Under the pieces are notes generated by a model. That model was not told the DNA's origin. It saw only the letters and a program-made list of their open reading frames with translations, and made no database searches. A program made the position numbers and the translations under genes. Positions 7,870-16,219 of a stretch of DNA of 64,000 bases are shown here, in pieces (position 1 is the stretch's first letter; every line of letters begins with the position of its first letter). Source of the DNA: UMGS1590 sp036303105 (lineage in GTDB: Bacteria > Bacillota > Peptococcia > Peptococcales > Peptococcaceae); assembly GCA_036303105.1 (NCBI GenBank), contig JAXJBF010000053.1, positions 1-64,000 on the forward strand. Reading direction: 5' to 3'.

Positions 7870-9805
7870 GGAATTAGTGTTACATAATTTTGGCGTTTAC
7901 GCGGCAACGAATAGGTTTGAATTTCATGGCAAAAAGCCAGTGGTTCTTATAGGTGGTATGAACGGGCGAGGAAAAACTACTTTTCTCGAGGCTGTCCTAT
8001 TGTCACTTTATGGATCCAATTCATTTGCATATAAAGAGAGTAAGTATAAAAGCTTTGGTCAATATTTAAAGTCGTTTGTGAATGTTTCTGATGGTACTCT
8101 TGAAACGTATGTGGATCTAGAGTTTTCAATGGACGATGAAATGTATCGCATTCATCGTGAATGGTCCGGAGCAAAGCAACGAGTATCAGAAAAAATTAGG
8201 GTATATAAAGATGGGGAATATAATCAATTTCTTACAGATAATTGGACCATGTTTATAGAGAACATTCTTCCAAGTGGATTATCAAACTTTTTCTTTTTTG
8301 ATGGAGAAAAAATTGCGGAACTTGCTGTAGAAAAAACAAGTGCGCAAATGAAGTCGTCAATCAAAACTCTTCTAGGAATATCAGTATTGGATATTTTAAA
8401 AGATGACCTTGGAAGAATAATCAATCGAGCAGTCAAAAATAGCGGTGGTGATCGTTTAGAAGCCAATGAGATTGAAATGTTGCGCGAAAAACGTGACCAG
8501 GCTGTTAGCGCGTTAGAAAATATCGATCAAGAAATTGCATCCCTAGAAGACCTGAAAGTCGAGCATTTCCAGGAGCTTGAGCAGAAACGTCAGGAATATT
8601 CTGCTATGGGGGGCGACATAATTGTACAACGTCAGGAATTATTTCAGAAAAGAACTATTGTTCAATCAAATATTGATACATTGAAAGAACAGTTGATTTC
8701 TGATGCTGCTTCTGAGTTGCCATTCCTTCTTGTGAAAGATTTACTAGAAAATGTTAGAAAACAGGCAGAAATAGAACAAGATCAGCGAATGCTTACTGTG
8801 GCATTGGAAAAAATGAGAGCAATGTTGCCGAAATATGTAAAGAGCTATGCTTCTGATCAAGATGCAGCTGAACGTTTTATAACATTTATTGATGAACAAA
8901 TAGAACGATCATCTGATGATTTTTCCTATCAATTATCAGATACATCCCTATTTAAATTACAGATGTTGCTGGATGACCAACTTTTGGCTACAAAGTTAAG
9001 AGTCTCGGAACATAGGCATGAATATATCAAACTTCAAAAAGAAATGGATCAGTTGGATCGCTATTTGGCTGTTGAAATCGACGAAGAGTCGCTTGCAAAA
9101 GTATATCGTGAGATTAAAATGCTTGAGCAGAAGATTATTGATATTGACGTAAAGCTTGAACGTAAGAGAGAAAAACGTAGAAAATGTAATGGCGAAGCAA
9201 TGAATGCTATTTCTGCCTTTAACAGGTATGTAGAAGCATATTTGAAACGCGCAGAGGTAAGCGATGATGAAGAACGCATTGTGAAATATTCTTATATGGC
9301 TATTTCCATATTGGATGAATATCAGGTGCGCTTACAACGAAAAAAAATAGGTATTGTAGCAGATACGATGACCGCTTGTTATAAAAAACTTGCGAATAAA
9401 AAGAATTTGATCGATAGGGTCGATATGGATCCTGTTACTTTGGATCTATTATATTTTAATGCAAGCGGAGAAGTGATTGACAAAGCTTCATTATCTGCTG
9501 GGGAAAAGCAACTTATGGTTATTTCACTTTTATGGGCGTTGGCATTGTGTGCTAAGAAAAAGTTGCCAGTAATTATAGATACGCCGTTATCTCGTTTAGA
9601 TTCGGCTCATCGTGTATCTTTGATCCAAACCTATTTTCCTCAGGCAAGTGAACAAACGATTATACTTTCTACTGATTCAGAAATTGATCAAAACTATTAT
9701 AAAATCATGAAAGACGACATAGGTGATGAATTCACCTTGATCTATGATGATATGAGTAAGTCAACAACCATTCGACAAGGATATTTCACGGAGGGCCTAA
9801 TATGA
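7859..9805 (+). CDS. dndD: DndD, SMC-like ATPase of DNA phosphorothioation
   Basis: DndD is an ATPase thought to alter or sense DNA structure during sulfur insertion. The 648-residue protein has Walker A (GGMNGRGKTT) at 32-41, two long coiled-coil stretches, the ABC signature LSAGEKQL near 545 and Walker B (VIIDTPLSRLD) near 570. The signature and Walker B are textbook, unlike those of the paralogous ATPase at 3080. No C-x-x-C hook is visible in the coiled coil. The start overlaps dndC by 11 bases and the stop overlaps the dndE start in an ATGA. Confidence 0.93.
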   Translation: MIIKELVLHNFGVYAATNRFEFHGKKPVVLIGGMNGRGKTTFLEAVLLSLYGSNSFAYKESKYKSFGQYLKSFVNVSDGTLETYVDLEFSMDDEMYRIHREWSGAKQRVSEKIRVYKDGEYNQFLTDNWTMFIENILPSGLSNFFFFDGEKIAELAVEKTSAQMKSSIKTLLGISVLDILKDDLGRIINRAVKNSGGDRLEANEIEMLREKRDQAVSALENIDQEIASLEDLKVEHFQELEQKRQEYSAMGGDIIVQRQELFQKRTIVQSNIDTLKEQLISDAASELPFLLVKDLLENVRKQAEIEQDQRMLTVALEKMRAMLPKYVKSYASDQDAAERFITFIDEQIERSSDDFSYQLSDTSLFKLQMLLDDQLLATKLRVSEHRHEYIKLQKEMDQLDRYLAVEIDEESLAKVYREIKMLEQKIIDIDVKLERKREKRRKCNGEAMNAISAFNRYVEAYLKRAEVSDDEERIVKYSYMAISILDEYQVRLQRKKIGIVADTMTACYKKLANKKNLIDRVDMDPVTLDLLYFNASGEVIDKASLSAGEKQLMVISLLWALALCAKKKLPVIIDTPLSRLDSAHRVSLIQTYFPQASEQTIILSTDSEIDQNYYKIMKDDIGDEFTLIYDDMSKSTTIRQGYFTEGLI

Positions 9806-10182
9806 TCATAAAACAAATACGATTATCAAACTCCGCGAAAGATAAGTTGTCCAGGTTGAAGGGGAAAACAGGAATTAAGAACTGGAATGTATTATGTCGA
9901 TGGGCGTTTTGCTTTTCGCTTCATGAGAATACCGTGCCGACAGACGTTCCAATAGCTGCAGATAGCAATGTTGAAATGTCATGGTATACCTTCGCTGGTG
10001 AATACAGTGAATTGTATGAGGCGTTGATGATTGAATGGTGTGTAGAAAAAAATATTGAGTTGACTGAAGATAATCTAGCTAAATATTTTAAATTACATTT
10101 AGAAAGAGGAATATCTTATCTTTCTGGAACGAATTTCATCAAATCATTAGACGATCTTTTAAATTTAGCTTTTGAGGGATAA
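9802..10182 (+). CDS. dndE: DndE, DNA-binding subunit of phosphorothioation
   Basis: The 126-residue protein fits DndE in size, position and sequence. Its N-terminus reads like a ribbon/helix segment with the LSNSAKDKLSRLKGKTG pattern typical of this family, followed by helices with WNVLCRWAF. DndE binds nicked or duplex DNA and joins the DndC-DndD complex. The start codon overlaps the dndD stop (ATGA at 9802-9805), so expression is coupled. Confidence rests on both the pattern and the synteny. Confidence 0.9.
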   Translation: MIIKQIRLSNSAKDKLSRLKGKTGIKNWNVLCRWAFCFSLHENTVPTDVPIAADSNVEMSWYTFAGEYSELYEALMIEWCVEKNIELTEDNLAKYFKLHLERGISYLSGTNFIKSLDDLLNLAFEG

Positions 10183-10184
10183 TT

Positions 10185-11336
10185 ATGAGTGTGTATTTAG
10201 ATTTTAATGCGTCATCTCCAATTGATGAACGTGTTCTTGACTATATGATTGATGTTTATCGACATTCGTATGGAAATGCCGACAGTCGTACGCATGATTT
10301 TGGTAATCAGGCGAGAACAATTGTCGAAGAAGCGCGTAGCCAGGTCGCAGCTATCTTATCGGTACAAAAGGATGAAGTTTTTTTTACGAGTGGTGCTACA
10401 GAAAGTAATAATATTGCGCTTCAAGGGCTTAGAGACTATGCTTTAGCGACCGGCAAAACACATATCATTACATCTGCCATCGAACATAAATCCGTTCTTG
10501 AAACGGTTAAGAGAATGGGACAGGAAGGCTTTAAAATTGACTATGTGACTCCTGGTTTAAGTGGGAGAGTATCTGCCTCAGAGATCCTTAACCTAGTAAG
10601 AGAAGATACGCTTCTCGTAAGCTTAATGCATGTTAATAATGAAACTGGCATTGTACAACCGATTCAAGAAGTTGGAGAAGATCTTTCAAATAAAGATGTA
10701 TTCTTCCATGTCGATGCCACACAAAGTTTTGGCAAGTTGGTCGATGATTTAAAAACGACAAAATATAACATGTTATCGATGAGTGCTCATAAGATCGGTG
10801 GGCCGCAGGGGGTGGGCGCACTGATCCTTCGAAAAAATCGATATAAGTTGCCTCCGGTAAAAGGGATTATGTATGGTGGTCAGCAAGAACATGGCATTCG
10901 ACCAGGAACAGTTCCTGTTGCTCTTGTTGCCGGGCTTGGTAAAGCCTGCGAATTGAATCATATTGAATACAAAGAAAACTTAAAAAAATGCAAGGCCATC
11001 AAGATGGCTTTATTTAATTGTCTGGAGAAAGCTGATATAAATTATGAATTTAATGGAGATCAGGAATACTGCATGTCTAGTACAATGAACATCTGTTTGC
11101 ATGGTGTTTCATCAGAAGCTCTTATGCTGGCGGCGAAACAATATTGCAGTGTATCAAATGGTTCAGCGTGCAATTCAAATTCATACAATCCTAGTTTTGT
11201 GTTGACTGCGATGGGGATTCCAGCGGATCAAATAGATAATTCGATCCGAATTAGTTGGGGTCCAGAAAGTGACTTAGAAGATACCGTGAATGCTTTTGAA
11301 AATATGCTTAGAGTCGCTAAAGGATTGATTTTTTAA
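10185..11336 (+). CDS. dndA: DndA, cysteine desulfurase (IscS/NifS-like)
   Basis: DndA is a pyridoxal-phosphate enzyme that takes sulfur from L-cysteine and passes it to DndC. The 383-residue protein has the class V aminotransferase features TSGATESNN near 67-75, the PLP lysine in SAHK (K203), GGQQEHGIRPGT near 231-242 and the persulfide cysteine in NGSACN (C329). It starts two bases after the dndE stop. Being last in the order C-D-E-A, rather than divergent from B-C-D-E, is typical of the DndCDEA arrangement. It could also supply sulfur for cluster assembly, but the linkage is clear. Confidence 0.93.
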   Translation: MSVYLDFNASSPIDERVLDYMIDVYRHSYGNADSRTHDFGNQARTIVEEARSQVAAILSVQKDEVFFTSGATESNNIALQGLRDYALATGKTHIITSAIEHKSVLETVKRMGQEGFKIDYVTPGLSGRVSASEILNLVREDTLLVSLMHVNNETGIVQPIQEVGEDLSNKDVFFHVDATQSFGKLVDDLKTTKYNMLSMSAHKIGGPQGVGALILRKNRYKLPPVKGIMYGGQQEHGIRPGTVPVALVAGLGKACELNHIEYKENLKKCKAIKMALFNCLEKADINYEFNGDQEYCMSSTMNICLHGVSSEALMLAAKQYCSVSNGSACNSNSYNPSFVLTAMGIPADQIDNSIRISWGPESDLEDTVNAFENMLRVAKGLIF

Positions 11337-11340
11337 ATAG

Positions 11341-11389
11341 GAAAACCCTATCTTGGCAAAATGTCAAGATAGGGTTTATCAACAGTTTG
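11341..11389 (-). repeat. Orphan IS1182-type terminal repeat with subterminal hairpin
   Basis: Read on the minus strand from 11389, this segment starts CAAACTGTTGATAAACCC and contains a 15-bp stem (11343-11357 with 11363-11377). It matches 22 of the first 26 bases of the left end of the complete insertion sequence at 27337, and the stem has the same length and place. The inner side lies four bases after the dndA stop, with no transposase attached. It is best read as a leftover insertion-sequence end whose body would have lain where dnd now is. Confidence 0.6.
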
Positions 11390-11422
11390 TCAGGGAGTTC
11401 TATTATGACTCCCTGATTTTTT
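11390..11422 (+). terminator. Rho-independent terminator after dndA
   Basis: A 9-bp stem (11390-11398 with 11408-11416) carries a 9-base loop and is followed by TTTTTT at 11417-11422. It can end the dnd transcript. The DUF262 gene ends from the other side at 11431. The orphan insertion-sequence end abuts the base of this hairpin. Confidence 0.75.
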
Positions 11423-11430
11423 GCAAAAAA

Positions 11431-13371
11431 TTAATGATTTTCAAATGTACTCTGTAAAGCTGATTGTAGCTTCTCATATAGTATGCGTTGCTGTTCATCA
11501 CTAAAATAAGCATTCACAAAATTCTTATATGCTTCTTTGATTTCTTCTTTCTTTTTTTGAGCTCCTTTCAGTGATTGTAAACTAATATACTCTGGCTGCT
11601 GTTCTATGTGTGACAAAATGGTTTCGACGTGTTTTGGAAGATTAATATTATGACGATTATAATATTCTCTTATCATTTTAATTTTCTTGACAATATCTTT
11701 TTTCTTTAAGTCAGCGTTTAATTCAGATGGAATAATCAAATAGTTTGCTGTCGTTTTTCGATATTTAGCAGCTTTACAAGTCTTTCCATCATGAGGAACG
11801 CCAAGAAGTTCCTTTAAACTAAAAGAGATCTCATTATTTTCTTCATCCCATATAATATTTAATTTTTTATTATCATGAGCAATTAAATGTTCAACAGTAT
11901 ACTCTGGTGAACAATAAATATTGCCAATATAATTATCTTTCGCAATATAATTGTCCATTAAAGAATATAATGCGTATGCTTTTTCCTTGGAAAACATATT
12001 AAACTGAACATACTCAGATAAATAGTGTTTTCTTAAAGTTTTGGTTGCATTAATAATTCCTTCTATAACTTCATTAGCTGCGATCCCATCATCAATTCTA
12101 TACAATTCCGTGAAAATTGTATGATCAATAGAAGACTTGTTTTTATTTTTGGAATTGGATATAAAAAAGAACGCATAAGCGTAGTAATTAGAAACCAACT
12201 TCTTCAAATTTATATATGTGAAGGCCGCTTTTAATTCACTGTTGCTCATAATATAGTGAAAAATCATAAAAATTGGTAACTTATAATATTGAACGTTTGG
12301 ATATAATATTATGCTTGCAAGTGCACGCTTGATTATTTGATGATTGACACTATCAGTACCATATCTGCCTGCATCTGAACATAAATCATCAAATATGTAA
12401 TTGTCTTTATTGAGATTATCTATAAGAGTTATGATATGTTTTCCATAACATGCCATATCTGTTAGCAATTGCATAGTTTGTGTTTGCGATTTATTCTCCA
12501 AATAATGTTTACCAGCAATTGATAAATTGGCCGGAATGCTGTAGGTTTCAGGACGAGACAGCAAGTAGTGATAAATATATTGACAAGTTTCTTTGTCTGA
12601 CTTTGAATATCCAATTCTTTCAAATTGTTTTTTGTATTTTCGAACTTCCGTCCAGAGTTGTTTTAGATCGTCATGAGATAACGGTGTGTAATTTTTAAAA
12701 CAATATCCTTTAAAAACATCAGCTACATCCAAAAGTTGTGACTTAAAATTAATATCAAGAAAAACTTCCTCAATTGAATTGCTATGACGCTTCTGAGTAT
12801 CACCTATCAATACAAGGAATTCACTATCCAGTAGTTTATTTTGAAAGTTTCTTAAATCTATCGAGCTGAGTTGATCTAAAATAATTTCATATAGGGTGGT
12901 AAAAGTATCCTTTTGGTAGTAAATGTCATCTTCATCAGAAATTCGGATTGTAATTGTATTATCGACTAATTCAAAATAATCTCCGATGGATTCATTCAGA
13001 AGAACTGGATGATGTTCATTGTAAAGATAACGGAGAATGTCATGTTGTTCTGCACTTAATGCCTTGCTGTTCGGAAGTCTATTTTGATTAAAAAGTGCAA
13101 TTAGAATAAGAAATATTGTGGTAATACGCTGTTGACCATCTACTATTTCATAGTAGTTAGGAACCTTATTTAAAATTATATTGCCGAGAAATTTATCTCT
13201 ATTATTGATATCAGAAATCAATGTTTGTACTTTTTCAGTCGTCCACGTATATTCTCTTTGATATTTTGGAATGACATAATTTTTTCTATTATTATCAAAG
13301 TTTGGTTCATTCTCTCGATCAATAAGGAAAAATTCTGCAATACTAACAACAAAAGATTCTAACTGCAGCAT
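11431..13371 (-). CDS. DUF262/DUF1524 GmrSD-like (SspE-like) restriction protein
   Basis: The start at 13371 is chosen because GGGAGG lies six bases upstream; an ATG nine codons earlier has no such site. The N-terminal DUF262 domain shows IPKYQREYTW at 34-43 and VDGQQRITT near 78-86, the NTP-binding motifs of GmrSD and SspE proteins. The C-terminal part has VEHLIAHDN near 495 and TANYLIIPSELN near 560, the degenerate DUF1524 His/Asn pattern of an HNH-type nuclease. GmrSD cleaves modified DNA, and SspE senses phosphorothioate and nicks phage DNA. Converging on dndA, this protein could be a phosphorothioate-dependent effector, which is an inference from position and architecture. Its base composition is AT-rich like dnd. 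Confidence 0.75.
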   Translation of the reverse strand: MLQLESFVVSIAEFFLIDRENEPNFDNNRKNYVIPKYQREYTWTTEKVQTLISDINNRDKFLGNIILNKVPNYYEIVDGQQRITTIFLILIALFNQNRLPNSKALSAEQHDILRYLYNEHHPVLLNESIGDYFELVDNTITIRISDEDDIYYQKDTFTTLYEIILDQLSSIDLRNFQNKLLDSEFLVLIGDTQKRHSNSIEEVFLDINFKSQLLDVADVFKGYCFKNYTPLSHDDLKQLWTEVRKYKKQFERIGYSKSDKETCQYIYHYLLSRPETYSIPANLSIAGKHYLENKSQTQTMQLLTDMACYGKHIITLIDNLNKDNYIFDDLCSDAGRYGTDSVNHQIIKRALASIILYPNVQYYKLPIFMIFHYIMSNSELKAAFTYINLKKLVSNYYAYAFFFISNSKNKNKSSIDHTIFTELYRIDDGIAANEVIEGIINATKTLRKHYLSEYVQFNMFSKEKAYALYSLMDNYIAKDNYIGNIYCSPEYTVEHLIAHDNKKLNIIWDEENNEISFSLKELLGVPHDGKTCKAAKYRKTTANYLIIPSELNADLKKKDIVKKIKMIREYYNRHNINLPKHVETILSHIEQQPEYISLQSLKGAQKKKEEIKEAYKNFVNAYFSDEQQRILYEKLQSALQSTFENH

Positions 13372-13406
13372 ATTGGTCCTCCCTCTGGTATTTAGCATTT
13401 AAGAGT

Positions 13407-13415
13407 ATTATACCA
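13407..13415 (-). promoter_or_regulatory. Extended -10 promoter of the DUF262 gene
   Basis: On the minus strand the bases read TGGTATAAT, a perfect -10 hexamer with the TGn extension. They lie about 36 bases before the chosen start of the DUF262/DUF1524 gene. No good -35 is visible. Confidence 0.55.
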
Positions 13416-13745
13416 CGATTTGTTGGAAAAATAGAATTGCATAGATATTTAAAATGTCGAATGCTCAATTCAAGCATAACATTACAGAATAAATAACTTT
13501 TAAAGGAGTTAGTAATCCTGATGTTATTCTATAATTTTATGCATCCTGTCGATTTGAATAGGCGACAAATTGATGTTCTCACCTTCTTACATGTTCTTTG
13601 GGCAATGCTCCTTACAGCCGTCAGGCCCGCTTGCTGCACGCGGGGTTTGTCTTTGATGGGGGCGCGAGGAAGCACATTGCCTTGCGCCTTTTCTTGTCAT
13701 GGGCAGCAATGCCCATCCAGGTCGCTGATCTTTGGTGGGCCTGCG
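13416..13745. other. Non-coding stretch between the DUF262 gene and a repeat
   Basis: This part goes abruptly from AT-rich (to about 13600) to GC-rich (from about 13610). Short open frames exist on both strands, but none has a ribosome binding site or recognisable protein pattern. The GC-rich part may be the eroded 3' end of a lost gene, because a copy of the repeated terminator follows at 13751. Confidence 0.4.
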
Positions 13746-13750
13746 CACCT

Positions 13751-13783
13751 CCCGCCCACACGCTGGCGGGATGTTTTGCGTTT
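13751..13783 (+). repeat. Copy 1 of a repeated terminator-like element
   Basis: CCCGCC at 13751-13756 pairs with GGCGGG at 13765-13770 and is followed by ATGTTTTGCGTTT. The same 3' part (GGCGGGATGTTTTGCGTT) recurs at 14913 and 17139. No gene ends just before this copy, so it may mark a lost gene. Confidence 0.5.
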
Positions 13784-13860
13784 GGGGGGAGGGGGCGGTC
13801 ATTGGTTATAGCCATGGAACGCCGCATATATTCTATTTTCGAACAGTTCTGAAAAATACA

Positions 13861-13889
13861 TTGAAACATCATCACCAGCACGGTATACT
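13861..13889 (+). promoter_or_regulatory. Sigma-A promoter of the copper-amine-oxidase-N protein
   Basis: TTGAAA (13861-13866) and TATACT (13884-13889) are separated by 17 bases. They lie 46 bases before the start codon at 13935, so the match in sequence and spacing is good. Confidence 0.65.
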
Positions 13890-13934
13890 TAAATTAAGCT
13901 TAAACGCAGGACGATTGTTGAGAAAGGAGATTGT

Positions 13935-14876
13935 ATGATGAGAAAACGAACCCTGATCCTTGCCGCCGCGCTGTTGGCGGCCCTTGTGGCGGTGCCGGCC
14001 TATGCCTATGGCCCGTCGCTGAACAACCCTTACGCTGGCGAGACGGGCGTGCCGCTCACGGTGCATGTGGACGGGCGCTATGTAGCGACGGATGTGGACC
14101 CTTATGTGTCAAACGGGCGCACCTACCTGCCGCTGCGCGCTGCCGCCGAGTCCATGGGCGCCGCCGTTGTGTGGGACAACGCCAGCCGCAGCGCCACCGT
14201 CAGCAAAGACGGCACCGTCATTCGCTGCACCGTTGGCAGCACTGTGTTTACCGTGAACGGCGTCAGCCGCTATAACGACGCTGCGCCGCAGATCGTTGGC
14301 GGGCGCACCATGCTGCCGATTCGCCCGATCGCCGAAGCCCTGGGCGGCACCCTCGTCTGGGATGGCTACACCGCCAGCGTGACCATCGACACCCCAGCAG
14401 CCGACGCCCCAGCGCCTTCCCTGCCAAGCAACGTGCCGTATCAAGTGCGCTGGCTCGTGGAAAAATACTACGTGCCTGCCGACAGCAACGGCAACGGCTC
14501 CTGGTACTATCAGGACACAACTGGACGCAGCATCTACAGCTGCACCTATCTTTTCATTTCTGAAATGGCCAGCGGCACCCGCCAGGCTGTGAAAGTGGGG
14601 TATCGTGCAGAAAATGGCATGGTGAGCGACATCGGCGCCGACAGCTTCACCACCACCAAGCGCGGCAACGCCGTCCAAATCAAAGACGGCTGGCCCCCAT
14701 TCTACTGGCATGGCGCCGGCATCGGCGGCGGCCCAACCTTCAACCTCGAAGACTACGTCTACAACGGCGCCAACCTCCAGCAAATCGGCTACCAAACCTA
14801 CTTCAACAACGGCGTCAGCACCCCAACCAAATACGGCCCTTACAAATACACCAACCAAACCTGGCTGGCCATGTAA
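13935..14876 (+). CDS. Secreted protein with copper amine oxidase N-terminal-like domains
   Basis: A signal peptide covers about residues 1-24 (RKR followed by an Ala/Leu-rich core, ending AYA). Residues about 38-155 hold copper-amine-oxidase N-terminal-like repeats: GRTYLPLRAAAESMGA with VVWDN, and GRTMLPIRPIAEALGG with LVWDG. These are cell-wall-associated modules and not the copper enzyme itself. The C-terminal 150 residues are rich in Gly, Tyr and Asn and unassigned. GGAGA precedes two adjacent ATG codons (13935 and 13938), and either may be used. The gene is much more GC-rich than the dnd genes and is followed by a repeated terminator. It is a single-gene unit, and its link to the defence genes around it is unclear. 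Confidence 0.8.
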   Translation: MMRKRTLILAAALLAALVAVPAYAYGPSLNNPYAGETGVPLTVHVDGRYVATDVDPYVSNGRTYLPLRAAAESMGAAVVWDNASRSATVSKDGTVIRCTVGSTVFTVNGVSRYNDAAPQIVGGRTMLPIRPIAEALGGTLVWDGYTASVTIDTPAADAPAPSLPSNVPYQVRWLVEKYYVPADSNGNGSWYYQDTTGRSIYSCTYLFISEMASGTRQAVKVGYRAENGMVSDIGADSFTTTKRGNAVQIKDGWPPFYWHGAGIGGGPTFNLEDYVYNGANLQQIGYQTYFNNGVSTPTKYGPYKYTNQTWLAM

Positions 14877-14897
14877 GGAAGAGGGGCGCCTGATCGA

Positions 14898-14925
14898 ACA
14901 TCCCGCCATGATGGCGGGATGTTTT
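14898..14925 (+). terminator. Copy 2 of the repeated terminator
   Basis: The 12-base arm at 14898-14909 pairs perfectly with 14911-14922 around one central base, then GTTTTGCGTT follows. It lies 21 bases after the stop of the copper-amine-oxidase-N protein gene, so it works as its terminator. It shares sequence with the copies at 13751 and 17124. Confidence 0.7.
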
Positions 14926-15034
14926 GCGTTGAGGGGGGGTGAGCAGCCGAGGGAGAAACTGTTGCGCTAAAACGATACCCAACAATACAAAAAGCGGGCA
15001 ACCCATCTTGTTTGTAGGTTGTCCGCTAAACGAT

Positions 15035-15961
15035 TTATAGATAATCATTACAGTCGTCGGAGTTATCTTCGTAGTATTTGTTAAGGTATATCCCAATTCC
15101 ATCCAATCCAGGATAAATGCTTTTTTCGTTAATGTTGAGAAGATCCAGCTCTTTCATAATGCCTTTCTTACATTCAGTAGGGACGATCATTTTGCCTAAA
15201 AAGTGCTCGTCATTTATAAAATCAACGTTCATTCCTGTGTCAAGCTGCATTTTATTATTTGGTTTTATCATATCTTCTAGTGCAGATTGATTTTCCCCCC
15301 AGAGTAAAAATCGACTGGATTGTGCGCTCATACGTTGGTCAATATAGGGTGGGATAAACATTAGTGGACGGGTCTTTTTATCCCAACGACCATCATAATT
15401 TCCTTCTAAGCAAGAGTTATCGCGTATTTTTTGCATTTCTTGCATGATAGAATCTATTAGGTCCTTTCGATTATATTCAGCGGCTAAATGATTGCAGATT
15501 AGCTCATTGTTAGACCAATACTCAAAAGACACCGTGTTGATTATCCAAATAACACCATTGTCCTCGCTTTCGCTTCGACAGCAAAAGTACATGGCAACCA
15601 ACGGATTGGCTGTAAAATCCAGAAGTCGTGTAGGAACGCCGTAATGCTGCGCGTATTGCAGCCAGGTGAAATCATCTTTCATAGGAATGTGGGGAAGCAA
15701 GCCACTTGCCTCTTTTTTGAAATGCGATAGTATTGCGTATTCTTTGGCTTGGTAAATTTTCCTCGACGATGAAGCATCAGAAACAGTCGCTGTTATTTCG
15801 TCCTCTTGGTGCTCTCTATAAATGCCAGGAAGAAGCGGCCATGATGCATTGCTCATGCCACGGAATATGAACCCTCCTGTTTTATGCTTCCTGGAAAATT
15901 GAGTGTTGTATTTATTTAACACACTTAAAAACTCACTTAAATTATGAATCATAGTATCCAT
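15035..15961 (-). CDS. FRG-domain protein
   Basis: The start at 15961 is chosen for the AGAGGTGG upstream, although ATG 15952 is possible. The N-terminal region reads FIFRGMSNASWPLLPGIYR near residues 31-50. This is the FRG motif (Phe-Arg-Gly) that names the family, followed by LQYAQHYGVPTRLLDFTANPLVAMYFC near 100-125, the second conserved block. FRG proteins are of unknown biochemical activity. They often lie in defence islands and toxin loci, and some may be ADP-ribosylation or nuclease-linked effectors. No membrane segment is seen. The gene stands alone between a secreted protein and a nuclease-like gene, with its own promoter at 15984-16012. Confidence 0.8.
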   Translation of the reverse strand: MDTMIHNLSEFLSVLNKYNTQFSRKHKTGGFIFRGMSNASWPLLPGIYREHQEDEITATVSDASSSRKIYQAKEYAILSHFKKEASGLLPHIPMKDDFTWLQYAQHYGVPTRLLDFTANPLVAMYFCCRSESEDNGVIWIINTVSFEYWSNNELICNHLAAEYNRKDLIDSIMQEMQKIRDNSCLEGNYDGRWDKKTRPLMFIPPYIDQRMSAQSSRFLLWGENQSALEDMIKPNNKMQLDTGMNVDFINDEHFLGKMIVPTECKKGIMKELDLLNINEKSIYPGLDGIGIYLNKYYEDNSDDCNDYL

Positions 15962-15983
15962 ATAGCCACCTCTTTTAAACATT

Positions 15984-16012
15984 ATTATATCAAGTCGAGA
16001 TCATGGCTTCAA
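15984..16012 (-). promoter_or_regulatory. Sigma-A promoter of the FRG gene
   Basis: On the minus strand TTGAAG (16012-16007) and TATAAT (15989-15984) are spaced by 17 bases. They lie about 23 bases before the chosen start codon, so the leader is very short. Confidence 0.65.
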
Positions 16013-16095
16013 TGAAAAGTAAGAAGCCGTGATTGGCGGGCCGTGCTATTTAACACAGCCATCAACAACCATTGTTGCAATTCCGCGACAATTTA

Positions 16096-16124
16096 TTGCT
16101 AGCTGTTATGCTTATTGATATAAT
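16096..16124 (+). promoter_or_regulatory. Promoter of the DUF5655 gene
   Basis: TTGCTA (16096-16101) and TATAAT (16119-16124) have a 17-base spacer that ends in TGA, giving an extended -10 as well. The start codon follows about 95 bases later. Confidence 0.65.
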
Positions 16125-16219
16125 AATGGTACATGCTGCGTGTTCTATGCGTTTGTTAGACGCTGGGGCATGGCAGGAGAAATGGTGCGCAAAAAGGTTG
16201 CAGGAAAGAGGGATTGTCG

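Noticed and set aside
13521..13881. Several overlapping open frames in the GC-rich gap before the copper-amine-oxidase-N gene
   Set aside because: All are short, on both strands, without ribosome sites, and they run through the repeated terminator. High GC makes such frames common.
14109..14909. Long reverse-strand frame opposite the secreted protein gene
   Set aside because: The forward frame has a signal peptide, known domains, a promoter and a terminator. The reverse frame is a GC-rich shadow.
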